A stretch of DNA of 64,000 nt. Source: Bifidobacterium subtile (GTDB lineage Bacteria; Actinomycetota; Actinomycetes; Actinomycetales; Bifidobacteriaceae). The stretch covers positions 1 through 64,000 of the forward strand of contig NZ_JGZR01000008.1 in NCBI RefSeq assembly GCF_000741775.1, read 5' to 3'. Made by a program: the position numbers and the translations under genes. The notes under the pieces are model-generated. The model did no database searches and was not told the origin of the DNA. It saw nothing but the letters and a program-made list of their open reading frames with translations. Every line of letters starts with the position of its first letter. Position 1 is the stretch's first letter. Positions 53,643 through 62,263 of this stretch are shown piece by piece.

Positions 53643-53943
53643 CAGAGGCGCAGAAGCGCAGACACGCAGACATAAATAATAAATAAAGGGATAGTCCCGT
53701 TCCTCTGGCCCCGCCATCACATGCGCCGATGCCCAGCGGCAGGCACCATCCATCCGCTGCAGCTTCTTGGCTTTGTTGCGCAAGTTGGCCTATCAGTGTG
53801 ACAAGAATACGAAAAAACACGGATCCTGGCAGAAATATCACGCAAGCCAGCTCGTTTGCGTGACGACGATACGAGCGGATTGTCGTATCCGGCAGCGCAC
53901 AGCCAGCGCATAAGTCAGCAAAACACCGTCGTCAGGGCGAGGG
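53643..53943. other. Convergent gap with two hairpins
   Basis: A 301-base gap between the lipid-kinase and bglG genes. Hairpins at 53839-53862 (cacgcaa...ttgcgtg) and 53868-53889 (gatacga...tcgtatc) could end transcripts. ggctttgttgcgcaa (near 53768) recalls an IS5-type terminal repeat but nothing else of such an element is present. Confidence 0.4.
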
Positions 53944-54780
53944 TCAGCTCACATCGGCCGCAACACGCGCCACATGCAGGGTCAGGTACGCGACTTCGTC
54001 GTCGGTAAGCCCCGCATTCAGCCGCAGCTCGATAACCGCGGCGATTTTCCAAGCGCATGCCGCCGCATCCGAATAGGCTTGGCGAATCGACGCGACAATC
54101 GGAGCCGGCTCGTCAACGAGCTGCCTGTTCTGGCTGATGCGTACGAAAAGGTACCGCAGATGCGTGATGAACCGGCCGACGTTCACGCTGTGCTGATCGA
54201 TGGTGATGCCATACGTTTGTTCCACAATGGAAAGAATCTGCTGTATGACGCCGGTCATCTTGTAGGTGTACGACAGATTGCCCGTCGAGAATCCGGCGTT
54301 GACCAGATGCATTGCGAATGCCACCGCTTCTTCTTCAGGCAGCGCACCGCCCAGATGGCGGTTGAGCTCGGCCAGCAGCCGCTCTCCCAGCGTGTATTCG
54401 CGCACATAGAGCGAACGAACCTCGGCTTGCAGCGGATAGGCGACGCTGGTGCCGTCATGGGCCCGGCGCAGCGCGTATGCCACGTGGTCGGCCAAGGCCA
54501 TGACCAGCGTCGGCTGGGTCTCGCATTGCTCGGCGAGGCCGACGGCGGTCATGGCATCGGTGACCAGATGTATGACTTCGGGCGGGATCTCGGAGAGCAG
54601 CTCTGCGAGATGGTCCGGATCGCGCCCGTCTGAGGGAATGAAGGTCCTGGTCACTTTCGCGTTGTCGATCCGCTGGCCGGTGTGAGCTTTGAAGCCCAAT
54701 CCCCGACCGGTGAGGATCACCACGCCGTCGCCGCGCTTGGCGAGGACGACGTTGTTGTTGAACACGCGAAGTATCTCCAA
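53944..54780 (-). CDS. bglG: BglG/LicT-family transcription antiterminator
   Basis: A 278-residue RNA-binding antiterminator: an N-terminal CAT domain (~1-55; ILRVFNNNVVLAKRGDGVVILTG) and two PTS-regulation domains, PRD1 (~65-165) and PRD2 (~170-278), with conserved histidines (AFAMHLVNAG, YLTLHVARVA) that the PTS phosphorylates. It starts at TTG 54780, which fits the family N-terminus and has GGAAGG at 7 bases. It lies 27 bases behind bglP and should act on the terminator in the bglP leader. Confidence 0.9.
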   Translation of the reverse strand: MEILRVFNNNVVLAKRGDGVVILTGRGLGFKAHTGQRIDNAKVTRTFIPSDGRDPDHLAELLSEIPPEVIHLVTDAMTAVGLAEQCETQPTLVMALADHVAYALRRAHDGTSVAYPLQAEVRSLYVREYTLGERLLAELNRHLGGALPEEEAVAFAMHLVNAGFSTGNLSYTYKMTGVIQQILSIVEQTYGITIDQHSVNVGRFITHLRYLFVRISQNRQLVDEPAPIVASIRQAYSDAAACAWKIAAVIELRLNAGLTDDEVAYLTLHVARVAADVS

Positions 54781-54807
54781 GGACCTTCCTTCCAACCGCC
54801 GTGCGGA

Positions 54808-56946
54808 TTAGCGCACGATATCCAGCACCGGATCGCCCGCCTGGACGTCCTTGCCCGGCTGCGGGGTGACGCTGCCGAGTTCGGCGGTGTTCAGCACGGT
54901 GACGAGCGTCGTGGTGCTGAATCCTGCCTTCGTGACCTTATCAAAGTCCACGGTCGCCAGCGTATCGCCCGCGTTGACGCTCTGGCCCTTCGCCACGGCG
55001 ACGCTGAATCCGTCACCGTTCATCTTGACCGTGTCGATGCCGACGTGCACCAGCACTTCCACGCCATCGGCAGTAGCGATGCCGAAGGCATGGCCGGTTT
55101 CGGCCACGGTCTGCAGCGTGCCCGACACCGGGGCAACGATGGTCGAGGCCGCCGGCTGAATGCCGACGCCTTCGCCGAGCGCCCTGGAGGCGAACACCGG
55201 ATCGCCGGCGTCATCCAAGGAGATGACATGACCTGCGACCGGGGAGCCGACGACAGTCGTCGCAACCGCAGTTGCAGTCGCCGTAGCGACAGGAGCGGCT
55301 GCGGGAGCAGCGGCAACGGCCGGAGCCGGGGCAGCGGCGTCGGAACCCTGAGCTGCAGTAGCCTTGAGAGCCGCCTTCTGCTCCGGAGTGCGGTAATCGA
55401 AGAAGATGATGCCGAACATCGCAACGAAGAACGCCACGGCGATGGAAACCGCATAAACCCAGACCTGGCTGAAGATCGGGATGGTAAGCAGCGAGGTGAA
55501 GGCGAAGGCGTTCGCAGTCACGCCGTGGACGGCAGCGCCGTTCACCACGGAGGGGAAGAGCCAGCCGAGGACCGCGATGGTCACGCCGCCGGCCGCGCAG
55601 CCAGGAAGCATGCGGCTGTAGATCTTCTTATAACGAAGATGGATGCCGTACAGGCTGGGCTCGGACACGCCGCCGAGCAGGCCGGCGAGCAGTGCGCCGA
55701 GAGAAACCTGGCGCATATCCTTGTCCTTGTCTCGGATGGAGAGGTACAGCACGCCGGCGGTGGCGCCGAAGCATGCGAAGTTCCATGTGCCCATCGGGCC
55801 CTGGATGAAGTCGTAGCCGAGCGTGTTGAGGTTCAGCAGCATCAGGGCGTTCAGCGGCCAATGCAGGCCAAGCGGCACGAGGAACGGGTAGAGCATCGGG
55901 ATCAGGATCGCGAGCACGAACGGCACGTACTTGTTCAGGAACGCCAGGCCGATGCCGAGGTAGTTGCCTGCGAAGACGCCGAGCGGGCCGATGAGATACG
56001 CGGTCAGCGCGCCGACGATCACCATGCACAGGAACGGCACGAAGACGATCTGAACGCTTTCGGGGATGATCTTGTTCAAGCCTCTGTAGACCAGCGCCAG
56101 CACGGCAGCCATGAGCAGCGGCACGAAGACGTTGCCGCTGTAGTCGTTGAGTATCATCGGCAGGCCGAAGACCTTGGCGGTGCACATCTGGGTGCCCAGA
56201 GCCTGGTTCGGCACGCAGGAGACGGCGTCATGCCACCCCTGCAGGGACTTGAGGTCCACGCCGCGAATGGCCGCCACGGCCTTGAGCGCAACGCCGTGAC
56301 CCTTCTCGTCGAACAAGCTCATGAACTGCGGGGTCATGAGCATGCCCATGATGGCGCCGCCGAGCCAAGGATCGACCTTGAGCTTCTTGGACGCGTTGTA
56401 GGCGATCATGATGGGCAGGAAGTAGAACACGCCCTTCCAGATGGCTTCCACGAACACCAGGCCCGTGGTCTCTTCGGATCCGCCGATGACGTGGATCGAG
56501 ATGAGCAGATTCACCAGCGCGATGATCAGTGACGCGCCAAGCAGCACACCGAGGATCGGCCGGAAGGAATCAGCCAGGTACTCGAAGAAGGAATTCACCC
56601 ACCCGTTTTTGCTCTTGCCCTTGGCATGGGCCTCGGCCTTGACGTCGGCATTCGTCATGCCGTCATCGGCATCGACGGTGCCTTGGGCGCGTCCTGCCAT
56701 CTCCGGCAGAGCGATAACCTCTTCGTACACCGTGGCCACTGCGCCGCCGATGACGACCTGATAGCGATTGCCGGCTTGCGGAACCGCCCCCAGCACACCT
56801 TTGATGCTTTCCATGCGCTGCTGATCGACCTTGTTGCCGTCGAACAGCTCGAAACGCAGTCGCGTGGCACAGTGCGTCAACGTCTTGACATTGGACGCGC
56901 CACCGATCGCGGAGATGATCTCCGACGCTCGTGTTGAGTTAGCCAT
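54808..56946 (-). CDS. bglP: PTS beta-glucoside transporter EIIBCA
   Basis: A 712-residue transporter that imports and phosphorylates beta-glucosides or a related sugar. The EIIB domain carries its phospho-site C26 in LTHCATRLRFEL, EIIC spans ~115-470 (HGVTANAFAFTSLLTIP), and after an Ala-rich linker (~490-540) EIIA (~545-705) has the active His in VEVLVHVGIDTVKMNG. AAAGGAGG precedes the ATG. It heads a bglP-bglG operon; no beta-glucosidase gene is nearby. Sucrose/trehalose-type relatives cannot be excluded. Confidence 0.92.
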   Translation of the reverse strand: MANSTRASEIISAIGGASNVKTLTHCATRLRFELFDGNKVDQQRMESIKGVLGAVPQAGNRYQVVIGGAVATVYEEVIALPEMAGRAQGTVDADDGMTNADVKAEAHAKGKSKNGWVNSFFEYLADSFRPILGVLLGASLIIALVNLLISIHVIGGSEETTGLVFVEAIWKGVFYFLPIMIAYNASKKLKVDPWLGGAIMGMLMTPQFMSLFDEKGHGVALKAVAAIRGVDLKSLQGWHDAVSCVPNQALGTQMCTAKVFGLPMILNDYSGNVFVPLLMAAVLALVYRGLNKIIPESVQIVFVPFLCMVIVGALTAYLIGPLGVFAGNYLGIGLAFLNKYVPFVLAILIPMLYPFLVPLGLHWPLNALMLLNLNTLGYDFIQGPMGTWNFACFGATAGVLYLSIRDKDKDMRQVSLGALLAGLLGGVSEPSLYGIHLRYKKIYSRMLPGCAAGGVTIAVLGWLFPSVVNGAAVHGVTANAFAFTSLLTIPIFSQVWVYAVSIAVAFFVAMFGIIFFDYRTPEQKAALKATAAQGSDAAAPAPAVAAAPAAAPVATATATAVATTVVGSPVAGHVISLDDAGDPVFASRALGEGVGIQPAASTIVAPVSGTLQTVAETGHAFGIATADGVEVLVHVGIDTVKMNGDGFSVAVAKGQSVNAGDTLATVDFDKVTKAGFSTTTLVTVLNTAELGSVTPQPGKDVQAGDPVLDIVR

Positions 56947-57008
56947 CGTGTTGCCTCCTTTTCTCTTTCTTGAGATGTATGACTTTCCTTGCAGTGGAAG
57001 GGCCGTAC

Positions 57009-57059
57009 CAAAAAAGACCTGAGATATACGGAAAATACACTTCCGCCATCTCAGGTCTT
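57009..57059 (-). terminator. Leader terminator of bglP, target of antitermination
   Basis: On the minus strand aagacctgagat pairs with atctcaggtctt (57048-57059 with 57014-57025) and is followed by six T's, 60 bases before the bglP ATG. A terminator ahead of the gene, with a BglG-type antiterminator in the same operon, is the classic arrangement. A RAT-like stretch (ttaattgcagggttgcaag) lies just upstream but matches the known target only loosely. Confidence 0.8.
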
Positions 57060-57245
57060 GCGTCTTCGTCGCGACTTGCAACCCTGCAATTAAATCGACA
57101 CCAGCGTACGGCCTCGTATGCAAGAAGTCAAAGTCATTGCATGTCGTGGTACGAGAGCGTCTCGAAGAGCCGGAAAACACCATATGCAACATTTATTATG
57201 CGCAATTGTTCCCAATAAGGAGCGACTTCGTGGCACAATGGTGGC

Positions 57246-58919
57246 ATGGTTGCAAAAAATGCGGGCATGCCCGCCACCCCAGCTGATCTGATCAATGTTG
57301 ATGAAGTCGTCGGCAAGTATTACGACTGCATCCCCGACCCCGCGAATCCCGAGCAGCGTGTCTCCTTCGGCACCTCAGGGCACCGCGGATCCTCGCTGAA
57401 GACCTCCTTCAACGAAGCCCATATCGTGGCCATCTCCCAGGCCATCGCCGAATACCGCAAGGCCGCCGGCGTCACCGGGCCGCTGTACATCGGCCGCGAC
57501 ACGCATGCGCTTTCCGACCCGGCGCAGAAAACCGCCATCGAGGTGCTGGTCGCCAACGGCGTGCATGTGCGCATCGATTCGCGCGACGACGTCGTGCCCA
57601 CTCCGGTTATCTCGCAGGCCATCCTGACCCATAATCGTGCGCAGGACGGCACGCAGCGCTTCACCGGCGAAGGCCTAGCCGATGGCATCGTCGTCACCCC
57701 GTCGCACAACCCGCCCACCGACGGCGGCTTCAAGTACGACCCCGTCACCGGCGGTCCCGCTCCGGCCGACGTGACCGAGCGGATCGCCAACCGCGCCAAC
57801 GAGCTGCTGGGCGATTACCGGTCGGTCAAGCGCGTGCCGTACGAGCAGGCCATCGTCTCCGATCTGGTCGAGCGCTTCGATTACCGCGATCACTACGTCT
57901 CCGACTTGGGCGATGTCATCGACTTCGACGTGATTCGCTCCTCCGGCGTGCGCCTAGGCATCGACCCGTTGGGTGGCGCTTCGGTGAACTACTGGCCGCT
58001 CATCAACGAACAATACGATCTGAACATCGGCGTGATTCGCCCTGAGGTCGATCCGACCTGGCGCTTCATGACCATCGATCACGATGGCAAGATCCGCATC
58101 GACCCCAGCTCCCCCTATGCCATGAAGGGCCTGGTGGACAAGCTGAACGCCGGCGCGTGGGACAAGTACGATCTGGTCGGCGGCACCGACCCGGATGCGG
58201 ACCGCCACGGCATCGTGTGCCCGAACTGGGGCGTCATGAACCCGAACCACTACATCGCCGTCTGCGTCGAGTACCTGTTCAGCGGCAATCGCCCGAATTG
58301 GCCCAAGGGCGCCGGCATCGGCAAGACGCTGGTCTCCTCGAGCCTCATCGACCGCGTCGCCGAGTCGATAGGCGCAAAGCTGGTCGAGGTGCCGGTCGGC
58401 TTCAAGTGGTTCGTGGATCCGCTGTTCTCCGGCGAAGTCGCCTTCGGCGGCGAGGAGAGCTCTGGCATGAGCTTCCTGCGCAAGGACGGCCGTGTGTGGA
58501 CGACCGACAAGGACGGGCTTATTCCGGACCTGTTGGCGGCCGAAATCACCGCGCGCACCGGCAAGAACCCGGCGCAGTTGCATCAGGCGCAGGTCGAGCG
58601 CTTCGGCGAAAGCTGGTACAAGCGCGTCGACACGCCGACCACGCTTAAGCAGAAGCAGAAGTTCGCTGGACTCAACGGTGACGACGTGACCGCCACCACG
58701 CTGGCCGGCGAGGATATCACCGCCAAACTGACTGTGGCGTCTGGCAACAACGCCCCCATCGGCGGCCTCAAGGTGACGACCAAGGACAACTGGTTCGCCG
58801 CCCGCCCCTCCGGCACCGAGAACATCTACAAGGTCTACGCCGAGTCCTTCGAATCCCCCGAAGCGCTCGATAAGATCCTCGAAGAGGCCACCGTGGTCGT
58901 GGACAAGGCGCTTGCGTAA
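57246..58919 (+). CDS. pgm: Phosphoglucomutase (alpha-D-glucose-specific)
   Basis: This 557-residue enzyme interconverts glucose 1- and 6-phosphate, linking glycogen and UDP-glucose metabolism with the bifid shunt. The phospho-Ser153 is in GIVVTPSHNPPTDGG, the metal loop in GGTDPDADRHG, the sugar loop in FGGEESSGMSF and the phosphate loop in ARPSGTENIYKVYA. The start codon has no close ribosome site (AAGGAG lies 22 bases away); CACAAT 6 bases before it suggests a leaderless start. Divergent from bglP. Confidence 0.95.
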   Translation: MVAKNAGMPATPADLINVDEVVGKYYDCIPDPANPEQRVSFGTSGHRGSSLKTSFNEAHIVAISQAIAEYRKAAGVTGPLYIGRDTHALSDPAQKTAIEVLVANGVHVRIDSRDDVVPTPVISQAILTHNRAQDGTQRFTGEGLADGIVVTPSHNPPTDGGFKYDPVTGGPAPADVTERIANRANELLGDYRSVKRVPYEQAIVSDLVERFDYRDHYVSDLGDVIDFDVIRSSGVRLGIDPLGGASVNYWPLINEQYDLNIGVIRPEVDPTWRFMTIDHDGKIRIDPSSPYAMKGLVDKLNAGAWDKYDLVGGTDPDADRHGIVCPNWGVMNPNHYIAVCVEYLFSGNRPNWPKGAGIGKTLVSSSLIDRVAESIGAKLVEVPVGFKWFVDPLFSGEVAFGGEESSGMSFLRKDGRVWTTDKDGLIPDLLAAEITARTGKNPAQLHQAQVERFGESWYKRVDTPTTLKQKQKFAGLNGDDVTATTLAGEDITAKLTVASGNNAPIGGLKVTTKDNWFAARPSGTENIYKVYAESFESPEALDKILEEATVVVDKALA

Positions 58920-58973
58920 CTGCTAGCTGCCTGGCTGCTAACTGCCGGATAAGGACCTACTCCGGCATTCGGC

Positions 58974-59023
58974 AAAAAGAGGCGGTGTGACTGTCATTCT
59001 CGACAGTCACACCGCCTCTTTTT
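58974..59023 (+). terminator. pgm terminator
   Basis: A perfect 22-bp stem (58974-58995 with 59002-59023) with loop attctc, ending in five T's. Confidence 0.9.
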
Positions 59024-59130
59024 GTAATTCGCGCCCTTGCTCCTTGTGTTCCTTCCAATCCTTCCGCTCGCTCTGTTCCCTCCGCTCGCTCATCCCCCGC
59101 CCCGCACGCCCTGCCGTTTTTCTCTCCCCA

Positions 59131-59303
59131 TACGTTACAATTCCCGCACTAATACGACCCCAGTGCGGGCGTTGTAACGTATCATCCCGTTCAAACGACG
59201 CAATTCCCGCACAAGCCCTACAATCATGCGGGAGTTGTGACGTTTCTCCGCCATCAAACATCACAACGCCCGCATACCCCTCGCTATCGTGCGGGAATTG
59301 TGA
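59131..59303. repeat. Interspersed repeat family C, three tandem hairpins
   Basis: Hairpin 1: tacgttacaattcccgcact (59131-59150) with 59162-59181. Hairpin 2: cgcaattcccgca (near 59199) with tgcgggagttgtg (59227-59239). Hairpin 3: tcacaacgcccgca (59261-59274) with tgcgggaattgtga (59290-59303). In each, one arm has acaattcccgca (or a close variant) and the other acaacgcccgca or similar, so a TT/CG-type mismatch recurs at the same place. The unit also forms the arms at 24797-24902. Confidence 0.75.
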
Positions 59304-59310
59304 CGCATAA

Positions 59311-59421
59311 ACGACGTCTTTCGTACGGTACGACGAACCTAACGTGCAAAAGACGACGTTTTGAAGGTCAATTCCGTTACATTTCATACGTCAGGGTCGT
59401 GTTAACGGACAAAAAGCAACG
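59311..59421. repeat. Interspersed repeat family B, cluster 2
   Basis: taacgtgcaaaagacgacg (59340-59358) and gttaacggacaaaaagcaac (59401-59420) match the units at 18061-18167; acgacgtctttcgtacgg (59311-59328) is an inverted partial copy. It follows directly after the family C hairpins. Confidence 0.6.
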
Positions 59422-59485
59422 TTATACCGTCTGGTACGTTTGGTTTCTGATTCGCGGCTTATCGGGAACGCCAAGCCGATTTTCT
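59422..59485 (-). pseudogene. 3' remnant of an AlbA_2-type gene
   Basis: Read on the minus strand this encodes RLGVPDKPRIRNQTYQTV and a stop, nearly the same as the C-terminus LAIPDKPQSKNQTYQTV of the gene at 60329-61816. The DNA of the two 60-base ends is also clearly similar. Upstream sequence does not align, so only the tail of a second copy remains. Confidence 0.55.
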
Positions 59486-59750
59486 CTCGCCCTGACCGAA
59501 AGACCAGACCTGCTCGTACATGGTTCTGATTCGCACGACGAAAGCCCCGCTCTCGACATATGTATATGTTCGTATACTTTTGCCATTGTGCACGAACGTA
59601 TACACATGGTAAACGCACGACGCTGACGTATGAAACGTGACGCAAATTGTCTCATACGTATTCGCTATGCACGGCAGGCCTTGCATGGCAGAGAGCAGCG
59701 GCCGAAAAGCAGCATCAGGCAATCATCTTGCTGCGCAATCAGCACCCGCA

Positions 59751-60173
59751 TTATCGTCCACGATGCTTCTTCACACGCTTGGCAATGCGGAGTCTGCGCT
59801 GCACTGCTTTCTTCTCATCGCGCGCGTTCCGAACCGCGGACTTCCTGTCCTGCTTCTGCTGCTCTTGCAGCAGCGACAATGCGGATTGCGACTTGGTGGA
59901 GACGCCGGTACGTCGCGCTTCTTTGGCAGCGAGCCGCTTCAACCGCTTGGGATTGCTATGGTTAGGTTCCTGCCCATATACCACTGATACCGGCGGTCCG
60001 AAGTGCAAATTCCCGCCATGCTCATGGATATACTGCAGGAATTCCGCGTCGCTTGGCTCTGCTCCGAACACCACCTGGCACGTCCGAAGACAGCCACATT
60101 CCTCGCGCTCGAACACGCAGACCCACCATGAGCCATTGAAATACACGGTGTCGCTCGCCCTTGATTGCGGCAT
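59751..60173 (-). CDS. yjdF: YjdF (DUF2992) family RNA-binding protein
   Basis: A 140-residue basic protein. The start VYFNGSWWVCVFEREECG, FGAEPSDAEFLQYI, NPKRLKRLAAKEARRTGVSTKSQ and the Lys/Arg-rich C-terminus ending KKHRGR match the YjdF family, found mostly in Firmicutes, where the gene is often controlled by an azaaromatic-sensing riboswitch. Precise function is unknown; RNA or nucleotide binding is suggested. AGGAGG lies 7 bases before the ATG. Leader bases 60174-60328 hold a hairpin (ggtccggtgatggtagtccggac), but I cannot match the known riboswitch. Confidence 0.8.
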   Translation of the reverse strand: MPQSRASDTVYFNGSWWVCVFEREECGCLRTCQVVFGAEPSDAEFLQYIHEHGGNLHFGPPVSVVYGQEPNHSNPKRLKRLAAKEARRTGVSTKSQSALSLLQEQQKQDRKSAVRNARDEKKAVQRRLRIAKRVKKHRGR

Positions 60174-60328
60174 GACACAACCTCCTCTTTCGAGAAGGGA
60201 TGGACAGCCGAAGACTGGTTACTGGCGGAATTCCGCGTCCGGACTACCATCACCGGACCGTGTTTTTACCCTATGCGCCAAGATAGCATACAGGCATCAA
60301 CAACCCATCGGAGCGTCTCATATTGGCA

Positions 60329-61816
60329 TCACACCGTCTGATAAGTCTGGTTTTTGCTTTGCGGCTTGTCAGGAATTGCAAGGCGAAGCCTTCCGTCCGC
60401 TATCAACGGGCGCACATAGGCGCGCATCGCGTATGTTGGACTGTTGCTCAGCCCTAGGAAGTCGACAATTTCCTGACGAGTACGCGAAATGCGGCAAAAC
60501 TCAAGGAGGGCGATTCGCCGTTCGTTCTTCGGTACTCGCTTTCGTTTCATGGTGATTGTCATATCGGATGGGTCCACCGCAGTGGTCTTCTCACCTGTTT
60601 TCAGACGAAGTGTGGCTCGGAACTCACCCCGCGCATTCTCGAAAATCGGCTCAGGCAACCCATACTCGGCAGCTAGCCGCCGCACCGTCGGTATCCCCGA
60701 ATAGCGATTTTCCGTCAGTCCTAGTATTTCCATTGCATTCGCGATAACAGGATTGCGCGTATCTGGCTGAAGCTTGCCCAATTGGTCAACGGACAAACGG
60801 CCGTACAATCCGCCAGGATTGGTGACGGTCAGCCGGTCGTCGAAAATCTGCAGCTGGATAGGCATGCCCTGCGTATGAATGCTGTAGTCACGGTGGATGA
60901 GCGCGTTGAGAATCAACTCTCTGACCGCCTCGATCGGGTACTGCGGCATATCAGTTCTTTCGCCCGTGCTCTCCGATATCTTCGTGGCGACGCGTATGTT
61001 CTTGCGGACGAAGGCCACGGCCTCACTCACCTGGTCGCCAAGCGTTCCTTCCAAGCGGGTATTATCGATGAAACGCTCCGCGTGTGTGCCGACATCTCCG
61101 GCCCGTACGCCGGGAATGCGCGTCGAGATGATGCCAAGCTGCGGAAAGAATGCCTGCGGATACAAAGAGAACAGTATGACGCCAGCAAGCGTGGGCTTCC
61201 CCTCGCGCACGACACTCATCAAATCGAGAATTTTCGCCTCGCTCAGACCAGCCAAATGAGGCCGCCCCTCTTTCAAGGCCAGCTCATAGCGCAGCAGGCT
61301 GTCTCGATCCAGATCCTCTATTTCGGCACGTTCGACGACGCGAAGCTCGTCCTCGTACTTCCTGCGGAACGCCTCGTAGCTATATATCTCGTATTCGGTC
61401 ATCGGTTCGTCGGCATCCCCCACGCGCACATACGAGCCTTTGTACCGCCCTCTCCCCTCGTAGAAGCACGGCCGATCCGCGACATCCTGCGCCGGTATTT
61501 CAGCGCTGACCACATGCTTGCCAGCTATGCTGCAATCAGTGAACACGGCACGCACCTTTGGATGCATCTGGCTGCACTGCTCTCCCACATGCTTCATCAA
61601 ATCCTGCACATCATAGACCCCAACAACTTCGAAGCTCCGGCTTTCATCGATGCCGAACAGGAGAATCCCGCCGTCATCCTGATTCGAGAAGCTTGACAAG
61701 GTGTCATACAGCCGCGTTGGGCAACCTTCATGCGCCGCCTTCAGCTCGATCGTCTGTGACTCCGCATGTCTCTTCTGGACCTCTTCCACGAGATTTCTCA
61801 GCTCAAGTTCAAGCAC
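60329..61816 (-). CDS. AlbA_2/HATPase_c_4 domain protein (putative regulator)
   Basis: A 495-residue protein with an N-terminal AlbA_2 (Schlafen-like) domain (~10-135; ESQTIELKAAHEGCPTRLYDTL, GGILLFGIDE), a middle region, a HATPase_c_4-type domain (~290-375; LILNALIHRDYSIHTQGMPIQL, TVTNPGGLYGRL) and a C-terminal winged helix (~430-495). Such proteins are common in gut bacteria, often on mobile DNA, and are annotated as ATP-binding transcriptional regulators; their role is unclear. It starts at GTG with GAGG at 5 bases, next to an A+T-rich island. Confidence 0.8.
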   Translation of the reverse strand: MLELELRNLVEEVQKRHAESQTIELKAAHEGCPTRLYDTLSSFSNQDDGGILLFGIDESRSFEVVGVYDVQDLMKHVGEQCSQMHPKVRAVFTDCSIAGKHVVSAEIPAQDVADRPCFYEGRGRYKGSYVRVGDADEPMTEYEIYSYEAFRRKYEDELRVVERAEIEDLDRDSLLRYELALKEGRPHLAGLSEAKILDLMSVVREGKPTLAGVILFSLYPQAFFPQLGIISTRIPGVRAGDVGTHAERFIDNTRLEGTLGDQVSEAVAFVRKNIRVATKISESTGERTDMPQYPIEAVRELILNALIHRDYSIHTQGMPIQLQIFDDRLTVTNPGGLYGRLSVDQLGKLQPDTRNPVIANAMEILGLTENRYSGIPTVRRLAAEYGLPEPIFENARGEFRATLRLKTGEKTTAVDPSDMTITMKRKRVPKNERRIALLEFCRISRTRQEIVDFLGLSNSPTYAMRAYVRPLIADGRLRLAIPDKPQSKNQTYQTV

Positions 61817-61830
61817 GATAACCTCATTTC

Positions 61831-62040
61831 GCGTAATATGTTGTTCTATCTTCTTTTATTTGACGTAATATTTTCATTTAATCTTGAGATAAGATATATT
61901 ATATTATTTAAATTTCGGAAATTCAACTCTATATTTTATTTATTTTCGTAAAATATCTTAAATTCATGAATTTAATTCAGAAATTTTCGTTATTTTTAAG
62001 AAGATATATGAAGTCTTAGTATTAACAGCTCTTCATACGA
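61831..62040. other. A+T-rich noncoding island
   Basis: By my count 61861-62040 is about 20% G+C, against ~60% around it. It contains TATATTATATTATT-like tracts and no frame. It provides the promoter region of the AlbA_2 gene and may be acquired DNA or a site for a silencing protein. Confidence 0.7.
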
Positions 62041-62119
62041 CCGCTGACTGCAGTGAATGCCGAATAGCCGACTGCCATAGATTCCGCCGTTCTCCCCCTT
62101 CACTCGTACTGTGGTTTGC

Positions 62120-62263
62120 ATGACAATCACCGTATCGACAGACGGCAGCGCATTAGCTGAGCCGTCAAGCAGACAGTCCAGTGGACTGTCTGTAAGCGAA
62201 GTGAGCGACCGCCAAGGTCGCGAAGGGGCCGTTGGAATTGCCGGACATTGGAGTGCGAAATGA
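62120..62263 (+). pseudogene. Duplicated rnhA 5' end forming a 47-codon frame
   Basis: Bases 62120-62156 repeat the first 37 bases of rnhA (62260-62296) with two differences, giving MTITVSTDGSALAE. The copy then runs through a perfect 23-base palindrome (cagacagtcca-g-tggactgtctg, 62170-62192) and ends in a TGA that overlaps the rnhA start codon (ATGA). It is either a tandem duplication relic or the trace of a small insertion into the gene's 5' end. Confidence 0.65.

Noticed and set aside
53765..53785. IS5-like terminal repeat ggctttgttgcgcaa
   Set aside because: Only one short match, with no second end or transposase fragment nearby.
59131..59303. CRISPR array in the repeat-rich gap after pgm
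   Set aside because: The units are hairpins of alternating orientation and variable spacing, not regularly spaced direct repeats, and there are no cas genes.
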